A stretch of 34,376 bases of DNA, taken from contig CACLHR010000012.1 of NCBI GenBank assembly GCA_902606745.1, forward strand, positions 1-34,376. Direction: 5' to 3'. The translations under genes were made by a program, and so were the position numbers. Shown piece by piece: positions 1-6,441 of this stretch. Source of the stretch: an uncultured Gammaproteobacteria bacterium (lineage in GTDB: Bacteria; Pseudomonadota; Gammaproteobacteria; PS1; Pseudothioglobaceae). The notes under the pieces are model-generated. The model worked only from the letters and a program-made list of their open reading frames with translations. It was not told the DNA's origin and ran no database searches. Within the stretch, counting starts at the first letter, position 1. Every line of letters begins with the position of its first letter.

Positions 1-31
1 TAAAGTTGAGAAATATCGTACATTAAGAAAG

Positions 32-301
32 ATGTTTATAAAGAACATTGAAGATAGCCCTAGTAATAAAGACGCTAGAGAGAAACGTGCAGCAATTTTA
101 AAAACCATTCTCAATAATCAAGAGAAAGAAATCATATCATTAAGATTCGGTATTCCTGATGATGATAATATGACACTAGAGCAAGTAGGTAAAAACCTAG
201 GTTTGACTCGTGAGCGTGTTCGACAGATTGAAAAGAGAGCATTAATTAAATTACGCGACCATCCTTCACTTAAGTTTCTTAAGGATTATCTAGATGAGTA
301 A
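32..301 (+). CDS. Sigma-70 region 4 protein (possibly the C-terminal part of a longer sigma factor)
   Basis: The protein carries the -35-recognition helix-turn-helix of sigma-70 factors. Residues 48-71 read TLEQVGKNLGLTRERVRQIE followed by KRAL, close to region 4.2 of RpoD-type sigmas, and the end (FLKDYLDE) resembles the RpoD C-terminus. Residues 1-12 resemble the region 3/4 linker of sigma factors, so this may be only the tail of a longer protein. The frame is open to base 2 with no stop, so the true start may lie outside the window; ATG 32 with a weak AGAAAG ahead is the first internal choice. It overlaps the next gene by 8 bases. In this accessory setting a plasmid- or phage-type sigma or anti-sigma partner is plausible. 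The domain call is firm; completeness is unknown. Confidence 0.75.
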   Translation: MFIKNIEDSPSNKDAREKRAAILKTILNNQEKEIISLRFGIPDDDNMTLEQVGKNLGLTRERVRQIEKRALIKLRDHPSLKFLKDYLDE

Positions 302-824
302 CGATAAAGGAGAAATATTGAAAAATAATGCAAAGAAGTGTTCTCATTGCGGTTCTACCTCAACATTACCTATTGCGCACGGTCTTATGTCAGATGAGGT
401 GCATCAAGAGAACGCCAAAGATAGAAAATGGGTATGGGGCGGTTGCGTAATTCATGTAGGAGGGGATACAGACCATTGTAATGATTGTGGTAAATCTTTT
501 GGTGGTGACTTTACTTCTGAAGAAAAACTACAAGCAGAATCATTTGATGAAGAATCATTCCTTGAACGCAGAAAAAAACTCTTAAATGTAATTGACGAAT
601 ACCTTGACGAAGAAAAAGATGGTGAGATGTATGCCGCTGCTTTGCATGAAGCTGAGGGAGATGAAGTGGAAGCTGATCATATTTATTTTGGGCTTTATAT
701 GCAGTCTATAGATAAATACTTATTCGAAGAATATGACGAAAAATTGTATGACAAAGCTTTATCTGAAGCTAGTGGAGATGAGAAGGAGGCTGAAAAAATT
801 TATTTGAGGCTTTGTAAGAGTTAA
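294..824 (+). CDS. Zinc-ribbon protein with two tandem acidic C-terminal repeats
   Basis: I do not recognise the family. The N-terminal part has two CxxC knuckles (C16/C19 and C62/C65) that would bind one zinc. The C-terminal half contains two copies of a roughly 39-residue acidic helical unit (about 100-135 and 139-174). Each follows the pattern D-x-Y-L...Y...AL-x-EA-x-GDE-x-EA...IY-x-x-L. The start codon lies inside the end of the sigma-like gene (8-base overlap), so the two are probably translated together. Its stop overlaps the stop of the convergent gene by 4 bases. A role in protein-protein or nucleic-acid contact is only a guess from the zinc ribbon. Confidence 0.7.
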   Translation: MSNDKGEILKNNAKKCSHCGSTSTLPIAHGLMSDEVHQENAKDRKWVWGGCVIHVGGDTDHCNDCGKSFGGDFTSEEKLQAESFDEESFLERRKKLLNVIDEYLDEEKDGEMYAAALHEAEGDEVEADHIYFGLYMQSIDKYLFEEYDEKLYDKALSEASGDEKEAEKIYLRLCKS

Positions 825-1189
825 AAATCCCCTCTTAACAAGCGAAGAAGTTTCTTAGGATAAGTTAGTGCCTTTGGTGTGTGAAATAGATAGACTTCAT
901 TCTCGCTCATTGATGCCTCTTGATTAAGTTCATGAGTTTCTAAAAGGGAATCTTTAATTTTTTCATACCACTCATAAAAAGTCGAGGGGAGCGATGGTGC
1001 GAGAAAAATCAACCAGAAGAAGAAAGCTATCTCATACCAGTTTTGAAATGAATCTCTAAATCCATTGTAATTAAAGGCAAAAGAGAGAGCCAGTAGAAGT
1101 GAACCAATAAGAATTAAGTAAGATATATTTGGAATTATGCTATGCCAAATATATTTTCTTCTCTCAATGCGTTGGAGTACTTTTCCCAT
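821..1189 (-). CDS. Small membrane protein, unknown function
   Basis: A 122-residue protein with a basic N-terminus (RIERRKYIW) and two hydrophobic segments, about residues 18-39 (start SIIPNISYLILIG) and 52-68 (EIAFFFWLIFLAP), then a charged cytoplasmic-looking tail. No family recognised. It is the last gene of a leftward run of small genes starting near 2626, and it lies 5 bases after the zinc-finger gene upstream, which suggests co-transcription. Its 3' end overlaps that of the zinc-ribbon gene by 4 bases. Confidence 0.55.
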   Translation of the reverse strand: MGKVLQRIERRKYIWHSIIPNISYLILIGSLLLALSFAFNYNGFRDSFQNWYEIAFFFWLIFLAPSLPSTFYEWYEKIKDSLLETHELNQEASMSENEVYLFHTPKALTYPKKLLRLLRGDF

Positions 1190-1194
1190 ATATA

Positions 1195-1413
1195 TTAAAA
1201 TTTATTTTTTATATTTGTACCAAACTGTCTATTACTCATATTTTTAAAGTCTTCTCTTGAGCCAATAGGGTTTTCTTTTGCTTTTCTAGCAACCGACTCA
1301 GGATGTTCTAATTCATATGTTTCTTGACATCTAGCACACCTAGAGGTGTTTTCGACCAATTCTAATCTCTCTGTTGGTATTTTACTTTGGCAGCTAATGC
1401 AATGAATACTCAT
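1195..1413 (-). CDS. DksA/TraR-type C4 zinc-finger mini-protein
   Basis: Residues 5-29 match the C4 zinc finger of the DksA/TraR family: C5-x2-C8, then IPTERLELV, then C26-x2-C29 followed by QE. DksA-family proteins act in the RNA polymerase secondary channel, but here the finger sits at the very N-terminus. The coiled-coil or helix that normally precedes it, and reaches the active site, is missing. The remaining 40 residues form a charged tail. At 72 residues it is as short as plasmid TraR but has the reverse layout, so RNA polymerase binding should not be assumed. It lies 5 bases after the 122-residue hypothetical gene and 5 bases before the membrane protein gene. Confidence 0.65.
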   Translation of the reverse strand: MSIHCISCQSKIPTERLELVENTSRCARCQETYELEHPESVARKAKENPIGSREDFKNMSNRQFGTNIKNKF

Positions 1414-1418
1414 AATGA

Positions 1419-1787
1419 TTAGTTAAAGATACTATCAAACTCTGAATTTTGAGTTTCAATAGAATCTTCATATTTTGAAGAATATGATCCTGCATATAGA
1501 GCGGATAATTCAAAATCCTGGTTATCCCAATCGACTTGAGCATATCTAGGCGAGTCATTTTGATAGTCAACGCTAGTACCCATTATTTTTGAAATTCTTT
1601 GAAATATAGCAGGGTGGTGTTTATATAAGTCAATAGCTTTTAATTGTTTTCTGTGATTTTTGTTAGGTATACGTTTATTACTGAATTTTTTTGATAGATT
1701 TTTTGAAATTACTGGGTATTCTTTGCTTAATATATTGAGCATTTGGCTAACTATTAAGCTATCTTTCTTTGAAGAATTTTCTTTCAT
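1419..1787 (-). CDS. Hypothetical protein
   Basis: No family recognised. It is a 122-residue soluble protein with a basic, lysine- and asparagine-rich first half and an acidic, serine- and tyrosine-rich second half (SALYAGSYSSKYEDSIE near residues 94-110). The start is well supported: GGAGG lies a few bases upstream of the ATG at 1787. It sits between the small RHH-linked gene and the zinc-finger gene in one leftward run, so it is probably part of the same accessory operon. Lysine, asparagine and serine usage match its neighbours. Confidence 0.55.
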   Translation of the reverse strand: MKENSSKKDSLIVSQMLNILSKEYPVISKNLSKKFSNKRIPNKNHRKQLKAIDLYKHHPAIFQRISKIMGTSVDYQNDSPRYAQVDWDNQDFELSALYAGSYSSKYEDSIETQNSEFDSIFN

Positions 1788-1824
1788 TATAAAACCTCCA
1801 TAAAATTAAAAAGTCATGCCCACA

Positions 1825-1995
1825 TTAATTAATTGATGTTGAATCTATATCTATAAATGGAAGTTGTTCAAGGGCAATTGTGAGCAATTCCCTTGTGTTA
1901 AGATCTTCAACATCACGATATGCTTCCTCTTGGTTATCACTTTGGATACCAATAATTAGATCTATATTAAGTCTTACATCGTAGCTATTTTTCAT
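1825..1995 (-). CDS. Small acidic protein coupled to the RHH gene
   Basis: I place the start at the ATG at 1995 rather than 30 bases further upstream, because AAGAGG lies 6 bases before it and no such site precedes the longer form. The resulting 56-residue protein (start MKNSYDVRLNIDLIIGIQ) is acidic and ends FIDIDSTSIN; I do not recognise it. It overlaps the 3' end of the RHH gene by 11 bases, so translation is probably coupled. A small partner behind an RHH regulator recalls plasmid-type two-gene operons, but nothing in the sequence shows toxin activity. Confidence 0.5.
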   Translation of the reverse strand: MKNSYDVRLNIDLIIGIQSDNQEEAYRDVEDLNTRELLTIALEQLPFIDIDSTSIN

Positions 1996-2626
1996 TATTA
2001 ACCTCTTTGTTAATCTCTTTAGCAATCTCTTGAACCACCTTTAGATAATCCTCTGGTTTACTGAACATTTTTATATTTTTTTTAGTTTTTTCTTCAAACA
2101 ATTTATCCATCAATTTAAGTCTCTTTTTTGTATCTTTTATAGTTTTTAAATTTTCCTTTTCTTGAGCTTCAATTTCTTTTTTTCTCTTAAGTTTATATTT
2201 TTTTGCATCCTCCGGATTTAATGAAAGTAAGACCTTAGTATCTTTTTGATCTTGAATCTTTCTTTTGTTATCAAATGCTATCTGATACTCCCTTTCCATT
2301 TCTTTGTAGCTTTCCTCATCAAATTCTGCTTTTTCAAGAAAAGATTTTTCTTGGTCTTTACGAAAATTTTCTTCTTGCTCATCCATCCATTCTTGATGTA
2401 ATTTATCAAGTTCAATTTTCAAAAAATCTTTTCCTTTCTCTTCTTTGTATTCAGATATTGCTTGTTTTAATGCTTCCTCTACTACGGAAGAAAGTGATAA
2501 AGTAAAGCCATTTAAACTTGCATCTTCTGATGCATTCATAAAGGCGTCTATCACACAGATGCGTACTCGAGTGCTAATCATTTTTTTCTCATCTTCTTTA
2601 GATTTTCTTTTTAAATATTTAGCCAT
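1985..2626 (-). CDS. Ribbon-helix-helix-like DNA-binding protein with long charged coiled coil
   Basis: Residues 15-62 have the pattern of an RHH dimerisation/DNA-binding unit: a short strand (MISTRVRICVIDAF), a helix, then a second helix (SSVVEEALKQAISEY). The remainder, about 65-213, is a highly charged lysine/glutamate helical tail consistent with coiled coil. RHH proteins of plasmids and mobile elements often repress their own operon or help in partition or relaxation. A promoter and two short palindromes lie directly upstream, consistent with autoregulation. It is the first gene of the leftward run. Which of these roles it has cannot be told from sequence alone. Confidence 0.55.
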   Translation of the reverse strand: MAKYLKRKSKEDEKKMISTRVRICVIDAFMNASEDASLNGFTLSLSSVVEEALKQAISEYKEEKGKDFLKIELDKLHQEWMDEQEENFRKDQEKSFLEKAEFDEESYKEMEREYQIAFDNKRKIQDQKDTKVLLSLNPEDAKKYKLKRKKEIEAQEKENLKTIKDTKKRLKLMDKLFEEKTKKNIKMFSKPEDYLKVVQEIAKEINKEVNNEK

Positions 2627-2657
2627 TTTTTAACCCTTTTTTATGAGACTATGACAT

Positions 2658-2686
2658 ATGTTACATTAAGTATTCCACTTTGTCAA
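2658..2686 (-). promoter_or_regulatory. Promoter and candidate operators of the RHH operon
   Basis: On the minus strand TTGACA (2686-2681), a 17-base spacer and TAACAT (2663-2658) form a good sigma-70 promoter 32 bases ahead of the RHH start codon. A palindrome ACATATGT (2654-2661) overlaps the -10 and another, TACATTATGTA (2687-2697), touches the -35. This layout suits autorepression by the RHH protein. Confidence 0.55.
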
Positions 2687-2748
2687 TACATTATGTAATA
2701 TAATAATATATTATGTTTTAACAGGAATGCTATGCTATCTTATATTTA

Positions 2749-2793
2749 GGGGAGGTTATATTAATGTGTAGCCACTGAGCAATGAGCCTCCCC
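2749..2793 (+). promoter_or_regulatory. Strong Shine-Dalgarno with complementary downstream CCTCCCC
   Basis: GGGGAGG (2749-2755) lies 8 bases before an ATG (2764) that opens only a four-codon frame (M-C-S-H-stop). CCTCCCC (2787-2793) is a perfect complement of the GGGGAGG, so a transcript could hide the ribosome site in a 7-bp stem. TTAACA-17-TATATT (2718-2746) is a possible rightward promoter, although its expected start falls within the GGAGG. The element lies just past the 3' end of the macro-domain gene and could also be a plain hairpin for that transcript. Confidence 0.25.
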
Positions 2794-2799
2794 CGTACC

Positions 2800-3408
2800 C
2801 TAACATGCTGTTAATAATGTTTGGTGTGATTTGTGGATTTCTGCAAAGCTGGAAATCCTTGCAGGCTCTTTAATTAGCTTGTAAGCAGCTCTCATCTGTG
2901 CTGCACATTTAACAGGTTCCATAGAGCCTATTCCAGTTCCCAAGCCTGAACATACAAGGGACTTTATTGCTCTCTTAGGCTTGGACTCATTAAAGCTATT
3001 TATAGCAATTAGAATAGCTCTAAAGGCGATATAAGCATTAAGGGTAAAGGCAATATTCTCGGGTATTCTCATAGTTGGTGCTGCAATCATGTAACTCCAT
3101 TTGTCATTGTTAGTATTGATAATTTCAGCAGTACCAATTGGCATCTCACCGTGGTACTTGTTAAGAATAACTTCTTGGATGTCTGTCTCAATTTGAAAAC
3201 CTAGTTCATTTCTGATGGCTAAATCAAGCCCACCATCCATGATTCCAAAGCTGTTTGCAGGACTCACGATTGCATCTGCACTTTGTTGAAAGTAGTCACC
3301 TGTAAGAACCTCTACCTCAGGATAGTTAGAGAATACTTGCCTCCATTTATCGCACAACTCTGGTTTTGAATCAATTAAATATAGCTTATCTAATTTTGTA
3401 TTTATCAA
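2800..3408 (-). CDS. Macro-domain protein (ADP-ribose-type ligand binding)
   Basis: A 202-residue protein that is essentially one macro domain. It shows a beta strand and loop IVSPANSFGIMDGGLDLAI (residues about 47-65), equivalent to the NAAN...GGG-x-D-x-AI ligand loop of the family. A second strand follows (GTAEII), then a glycine-rich phosphate loop VCSGLGTGIGSMEP (about 152-165). Macro domains bind or hydrolyse ADP-ribose and its esters. The start is TTG at 3408, supported by GGAG 8 bases upstream that overlaps the stop of the preceding gene, so the two are coupled. The partner and the SRA/HNH nuclease next door suggest an accessory or defence setting, but no ADP-ribosyltransferase is visible. 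Confidence 0.8.
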   Translation of the reverse strand: MINTKLDKLYLIDSKPELCDKWRQVFSNYPEVEVLTGDYFQQSADAIVSPANSFGIMDGGLDLAIRNELGFQIETDIQEVILNKYHGEMPIGTAEIINTNNDKWSYMIAAPTMRIPENIAFTLNAYIAFRAILIAINSFNESKPKRAIKSLVCSGLGTGIGSMEPVKCAAQMRAAYKLIKEPARISSFAEIHKSHQTLLTAC

Positions 3409-3420
3409 TTTATATTCTCC

Positions 3421-3690
3421 TTATGCTTTAGAAGCCCAAATGCCACGAACACCATTGTGCTCGACAAATAATTTAGTTAAATCTTCTGAGTCTTTATGTC
3501 GAATAAACCCATCCTTTTCTATCAAATTACCATCCTTGATTAATCGGTTGATAACCAACTTATAATCTTTGGTTTCATAATCGAAATTTCCGTTCGACAA
3601 TAAACGCAAGAATATATTTTTTCTAATGACTCTTCCTTTTATTTTTGATGTTATTAATTCTTCAATGAAATACATATCTAGGTAATGCAT
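3421..3690 (-). CDS. Small winged-helix-like protein upstream of the macro-domain gene
   Basis: An 89-residue protein with no family recognised. The stretch from about residue 22 to 66 (RKNIFLRLLSNG...YKLVINRLIKDGNLIEKDGFIRH) has the helix-helix-wing rhythm of winged helix domains, so DNA binding is possible. GGAGG stands before the ATG at 3690. The stop codon abuts the Shine-Dalgarno of the macro-domain gene 12 bases downstream, so the pair forms an operon. Function is unknown. Confidence 0.5.
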   Translation of the reverse strand: MHYLDMYFIEELITSKIKGRVIRKNIFLRLLSNGNFDYETKDYKLVINRLIKDGNLIEKDGFIRHKDSEDLTKLFVEHNGVRGIWASKA

Positions 3691-3831
3691 AAACCCTCCA
3701 TTTATATTAAATTAAAATACTCTTTACTATACATCCGCATAACTTCCTTAAGAGCTTTTCAATAATCTTATCTATATAAATAGAAAGGGTAGAATAAATT
3801 TAAATATATAAGTCATTTGGTAATGAAATAA

Positions 3832-5127
3832 ATGGAACAATACTCCTGGAATCAGCTGAGTGAAACCAAAATAGTCAAAACGATTGATTACTCTGTTTTT
3901 AAGGGGCGTAGTTCAGGAATACCTCAAGCTTTTTACGAATTTTTCGATATAAATCCTGAAGAAAAGAGTGATAAATATTTAACACTAATAAACAGTAATA
4001 ACAAATTTGATGTAGTCATAAAATGGAAGCGCATTAAGACAACAGCAAGCATGTTCTGGGGAGAGGATTTATCAGAGTTAATTAAGCATAATTTTCCAAA
4101 TTGGAAAACCATCAAGCCTCACGATAAAAAATCCCAAATGAAGTTGATTATTAATAAGACAAAAAAGAAAGGTGTCTATAAGATTTCATTTAAAGATGTT
4201 TTACCAAAGGTGCCACTAAGACTGATTAATAACTTTAGCGAAGGACAAGCTTCAGTTAATTTCGAAAAAAATAAATTCTATAAAAGATCTGAGCTACATG
4301 ACGTTTATGGCGGCAATCGTCAACGTGGCATATCGAATTGTGCTGACAATAATCTGTTGTTTATTTTTACAAACCCTCATAAAGGTGAAGACGTCTACGT
4401 TGATAAATGGGAGGGTGATTCATTCTATTACAGCGGTGAGGGAAGAGTGGGTGATATGACTTTTACTGGAGGAAATCTATCGATAAAAAACCATGAAGCT
4501 AATGGCAAAGAAATCCATCTGTTTGAGGCTGATAAAAATACAAAGAACAGAGGTTATTGGCGGTATGTAGATCAATTAAGATTCGTCGAATTAAAGAACT
4601 ATAGAAATCTTGATGATAATGGTGATGAAAGACAAGCATTTCAATTTGTCTTGGTTTCAGTATCAAATGAAGCTAATAATTATTCTATTGACAACAAAAA
4701 CTCTGACGAAACAAACGACATCAACAAACCAAACATAACTGAAAGGCAAGGTTTGGTTACTTCCAGAGTTGGCCAAGGTCAGTATAGGAAAGAGATTCTT
4801 GCTAGGTGGGAAAATAAATGTGCTGTTACAGGCTTGTCCATAAGTACAGTTTTAATAGCATCCCATATTCATCCTTGGAAAGAAGCTAGCGACACTGAGA
4901 GGTTAGATGTGGGTAATGGAATTTTACTATCACCAAACATTGACGCATTATTTGATAAGCACCTTATTTCGTTTGAGGATAATGGTAATATCCTAATATC
5001 AAAATTATTAAATGATTCTCAAAGAGATGTTTTAGGCTTAGATGGTCTTTCTTTAAGAAAAGTTTATGATGATATGATTAAATATCTTGCTCAACACAGA
5101 AAAGTTTTTTACGAAAAACAATCCTAA
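3832..5127 (+). CDS. SRA-like/HNH endonuclease, probable modification-dependent restriction enzyme
   Basis: A two-domain protein of 431 residues. Residues about 145-252 match the SRA/YDG-like domain found in HNH nucleases of the ScoMcrA type, with hallmarks YGGNRQRGIS (159-168) and GEGRVGDMTF (202-211), then GNLSIKNH and IHLFEA. Such domains read modified bases. Residues about 305-405 form an HNH domain: C330, SHIHPW (344-349, with H345 and H347), D359, N362 and a D/H pair near 371-377. The first 110 residues are not recognised. Related proteins cut methylated or phosphorothioate DNA as type IV systems; that role is inferred here. It stands alone on the plus strand, next to an att-like region, as defence genes often do. 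The ribosome site before ATG 3832 is weak. Confidence 0.75.
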   Translation: MEQYSWNQLSETKIVKTIDYSVFKGRSSGIPQAFYEFFDINPEEKSDKYLTLINSNNKFDVVIKWKRIKTTASMFWGEDLSELIKHNFPNWKTIKPHDKKSQMKLIINKTKKKGVYKISFKDVLPKVPLRLINNFSEGQASVNFEKNKFYKRSELHDVYGGNRQRGISNCADNNLLFIFTNPHKGEDVYVDKWEGDSFYYSGEGRVGDMTFTGGNLSIKNHEANGKEIHLFEADKNTKNRGYWRYVDQLRFVELKNYRNLDDNGDERQAFQFVLVSVSNEANNYSIDNKNSDETNDINKPNITERQGLVTSRVGQGQYRKEILARWENKCAVTGLSISTVLIASHIHPWKEASDTERLDVGNGILLSPNIDALFDKHLISFEDNGNILISKLLNDSQRDVLGLDGLSLRKVYDDMIKYLAQHRKVFYEKQS

Positions 5128-5195
5128 AGATAACTCTAGTCTGAATATATATGCGAAGGAGGGTTGGTAATTTGATAGTAAATAACTAATCTAAA

Positions 5196-5216
5196 TGTGA
5201 GTACTATTGTGAGTAC
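5196..5216 (+). repeat. Doubled TGTGAGTAC (12-bp period)
   Basis: TGTGAGTAC occurs at 5196-5204 and again at 5208-5216, in phase every 12 bases. It lies 29 bases before the first copy of the 48-bp repeat. Short repeated arm-type sites next to a crossover region are typical of tyrosine-recombinase attachment sites. That reading is an inference, because no integrase gene is in the window. Confidence 0.45.
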
Positions 5217-5244
5217 AAATTATAATACTATATAATTATTATAG

Positions 5245-5292
5245 AAATATCAATGACTTACATAGATAAATCGGATACAGGTCAGGGAGCCA
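5245..5292 (+). repeat. 48-bp direct repeat, copy 1 (att-like)
   Basis: It matches 10107-10154 at 46 of 48 positions, in the same orientation; the shared core includes CAATGACTTACATAGATA. In one frame both copies read M-T-Y-I-D-(K/T)-S-D-(T/K)-G-Q-G-A, and this copy then reads N-stop. A terminator follows within 15 bases. It therefore resembles the last codons of a protein gene plus terminator, a common kind of integration target. The parent gene is not in the window. Confidence 0.7.
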
Positions 5293-5304
5293 ATTAAATA
5301 AAGG

Positions 5305-5328
5305 CCTATCTTACGAGATAGGTTTTTT
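5305..5328 (+). terminator. Rho-independent terminator
   Basis: CCTATCT (5305-5311), loop TACG, AGATAGG (5316-5322) and six T residues. It lies 12 bases after repeat copy 1 and would end rightward transcription, including any running on from the nuclease gene. Confidence 0.8.
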
Positions 5329-5395
5329 ATGTCTGAATGAAAAATACTGGGATCATGCAGGGGTCATGTTTCGCTAGAATTTATTAATCCCCCGC

Positions 5396-5420
5396 CACAC
5401 ATCAAACGCAATTTGGGCTT
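5396..5420 (+). repeat. 25-bp direct repeat, copy 1
   Basis: CACACATCAAACG followed by (C/A)AATTTGG(G/A)CTT; 23 of 25 positions match 6301-6325. The two copies bracket the DUF3764 and cupin genes. A partial copy, CACACATCAAAG, lies at 5769-5780 between them. Confidence 0.6.
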
Positions 5421-5426
5421 ATAATC

Positions 5427-5711
5427 CTACCCCATATAGTATTTATCTATTTGCGTCAAAACGGTTGTTGATGCAACATCTGCACCAGCTGCCTCTCTAA
5501 TTTCAACAATATCAGGTCGCTCACCAAAAGATTTTACAAATGATGGGTCTTTCGCTTCAGCTAATACATAGACAGCTGTTTCATCTGGATTTGCTCCTGC
5601 CCAAAGCATCTTTGCACCTTGCTCATTCATCTGAGGCTCAAGACCTTTTGCCATCTCTGACCAGGTTTTCCAGCCCTTAGAAATATTAATTGTCACCAAC
5701 ATACGTATCAT
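5427..5711 (-). CDS. DUF3764 family protein
   Basis: A 94-residue soluble protein matching what I recall of the DUF3764 family: a single small alpha/beta unit with an N-terminal strand MLVTINISKGW and a central AVYVLAEAKDPSFVKSF, in the style of dimeric ferredoxin-like barrels. Its biochemical role is not known. AAGGA lies 6 bases upstream of the ATG at 5711, so I keep the first methionine. It is transcribed leftward with the cupin gene (124 bases between them). Both sit between the two 25-bp repeats and might have moved as a unit. Confidence 0.65.
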   Translation of the reverse strand: MIRMLVTINISKGWKTWSEMAKGLEPQMNEQGAKMLWAGANPDETAVYVLAEAKDPSFVKSFGERPDIVEIREAAGADVASTTVLTQIDKYYMG

Positions 5712-5835
5712 TTTTATTCCTTCTTATTATTAAAGAAATTTAATTATAGCTCAAAAAAACACTATCCTCACACATCAAAGGATGAACTTCTACACCTAAA
5801 GCAAAAGGAATGCCCCAAATTACCTAATGAATTCA

Positions 5836-6198
5836 TCACGCAGAAGTATAATCAATATGTTTGGATGTTGATGGGGCGTTACCGGCAGGTATTACAGAAT
5901 AGAAAAATGTTACTCGCTCTTGGGCTATATAAACAATATCAGTATTACGTGGCACCCATAGCACATCTCCAGGGCCGGCTTCGAATATTTTGTCACCGAC
6001 TTGTAACTTGAACTGTCCCTCGAGTATGTTGATGACCTCATCATAAGTTATATGCCAAGGTATAGAGCAATTTTCAAAAACGCCAATCCCTGCTCCCAGT
6101 TTATCGGAAAACGATACATTGACCAAACCGATGGTTTTCATGCCATTCACAGGCTCAAGGTCGAGGTCTTTTTTACGGAATATCTTTGTTTCTGACAT
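5836..6198 (-). CDS. Cupin-domain protein, EutQ-like
   Basis: A single 120-residue cupin. Residues 49-63 (HITYDEVINILEGQF) carry a His/Glu set (H49, E54, E60) in the position of cupin motif 1, and GPGDVLWVPRNTDI (about 75-88) is the start of motif 2. The closest type I recognise is the EutQ-like cupin group, whose members occur with ethanolamine-type metabolism or as stand-alone proteins of unknown activity. The usual motif 2 histidine is absent, so metal binding is uncertain. AAGGAGA lies ahead of the ATG at 6198. Its location with an alcohol (GMC) oxidoreductase hints at amino-alcohol chemistry, but that is only context. Confidence 0.65.
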   Translation of the reverse strand: MSETKIFRKKDLDLEPVNGMKTIGLVNVSFSDKLGAGIGVFENCSIPWHITYDEVINILEGQFKLQVGDKIFEAGPGDVLWVPRNTDIVYIAQERVTFFYSVIPAGNAPSTSKHIDYTSA

Positions 6199-6300
6199 AA
6201 CGTCTCTCCTTATTGAGTATTAAATACTTTGTAATTGTAATAGTTATTTTCGAAGAGGTGATATAAAAAAATAGTAGGAATATCTCATATCATATATATT

Positions 6301-6325
6301 CACACATCAAACGAAATTTGGACTT
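6301..6325 (+). repeat. 25-bp direct repeat, copy 2
   Basis: Second copy of the CACACATCAAACG...CTT repeat (23/25 identical to 5396-5420). It lies 38 bases upstream of the orphan signal-peptide fragment, within the cupin/PhyH intergenic region. Confidence 0.6.
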
Positions 6326-6363
6326 TTATTTATAATAAGTTCAAGTTGATATACAATCATATT

Positions 6364-6441
6364 ATGAAAAAACTACTCATACTTCTATTCTCTCTAATGC
6401 TCTCCTTTAATTCAAAGAGCGACACACATGGAAGAACTTGA
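6364..6441 (+). pseudogene. Orphan signal-peptide fragment of a lost secreted protein
   Basis: A 25-codon frame reads MKKLLILLFSLMLSFNSKSD then THGRT and stops. The basic start and hydrophobic core are those of a Sec signal peptide, with nothing behind it. Its last 14 bases overlap the PhyH gene in another frame. The simplest reading is that a secreted-protein gene lost its body when the G+C-rich PhyH segment joined here. It might instead act as a short leader that carries ribosomes to the PhyH start, which has only a weak ribosome site of its own. Confidence 0.45.

Larger units (their letters stand above)
5128..5426. other. Gene-free junction between accessory region and cassette
   Basis: No open frame here looks real. 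The stretch holds, in order, the doubled TGTGAGTAC, the first 48-bp repeat, a rho-independent terminator and the first copy of the CACACATCAAACG repeat. It looks like an integration junction. Confidence 0.5.

Noticed and set aside
1195-1413. TraR homologue
   Set aside because: The length matches, but the zinc finger is at the N-terminus and the helix needed for TraR function is missing.
2275-2633. Two plus-strand frames opposite the RHH gene
   Set aside because: They lie wholly opposite a coding frame with a promoter and ribosome site, have no ribosome site of their own, and read as low-complexity antisense.
2749-2815. Integron attC site (CTAAC and a long imperfect hairpin)
   Set aside because: The paired GTTRRRY and RYYYAAC boxes are not found at the stem ends and there is no cassette array.
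5345-5400. Possible 3' half of a tRNA (GCAGGGGTC...CCCCCGCCA)
   Set aside because: The ending looks tRNA-like, but no T-arm stem can be paired around TTTCGCTA and no 5' half exists. At most it is a decayed attachment-site relic.
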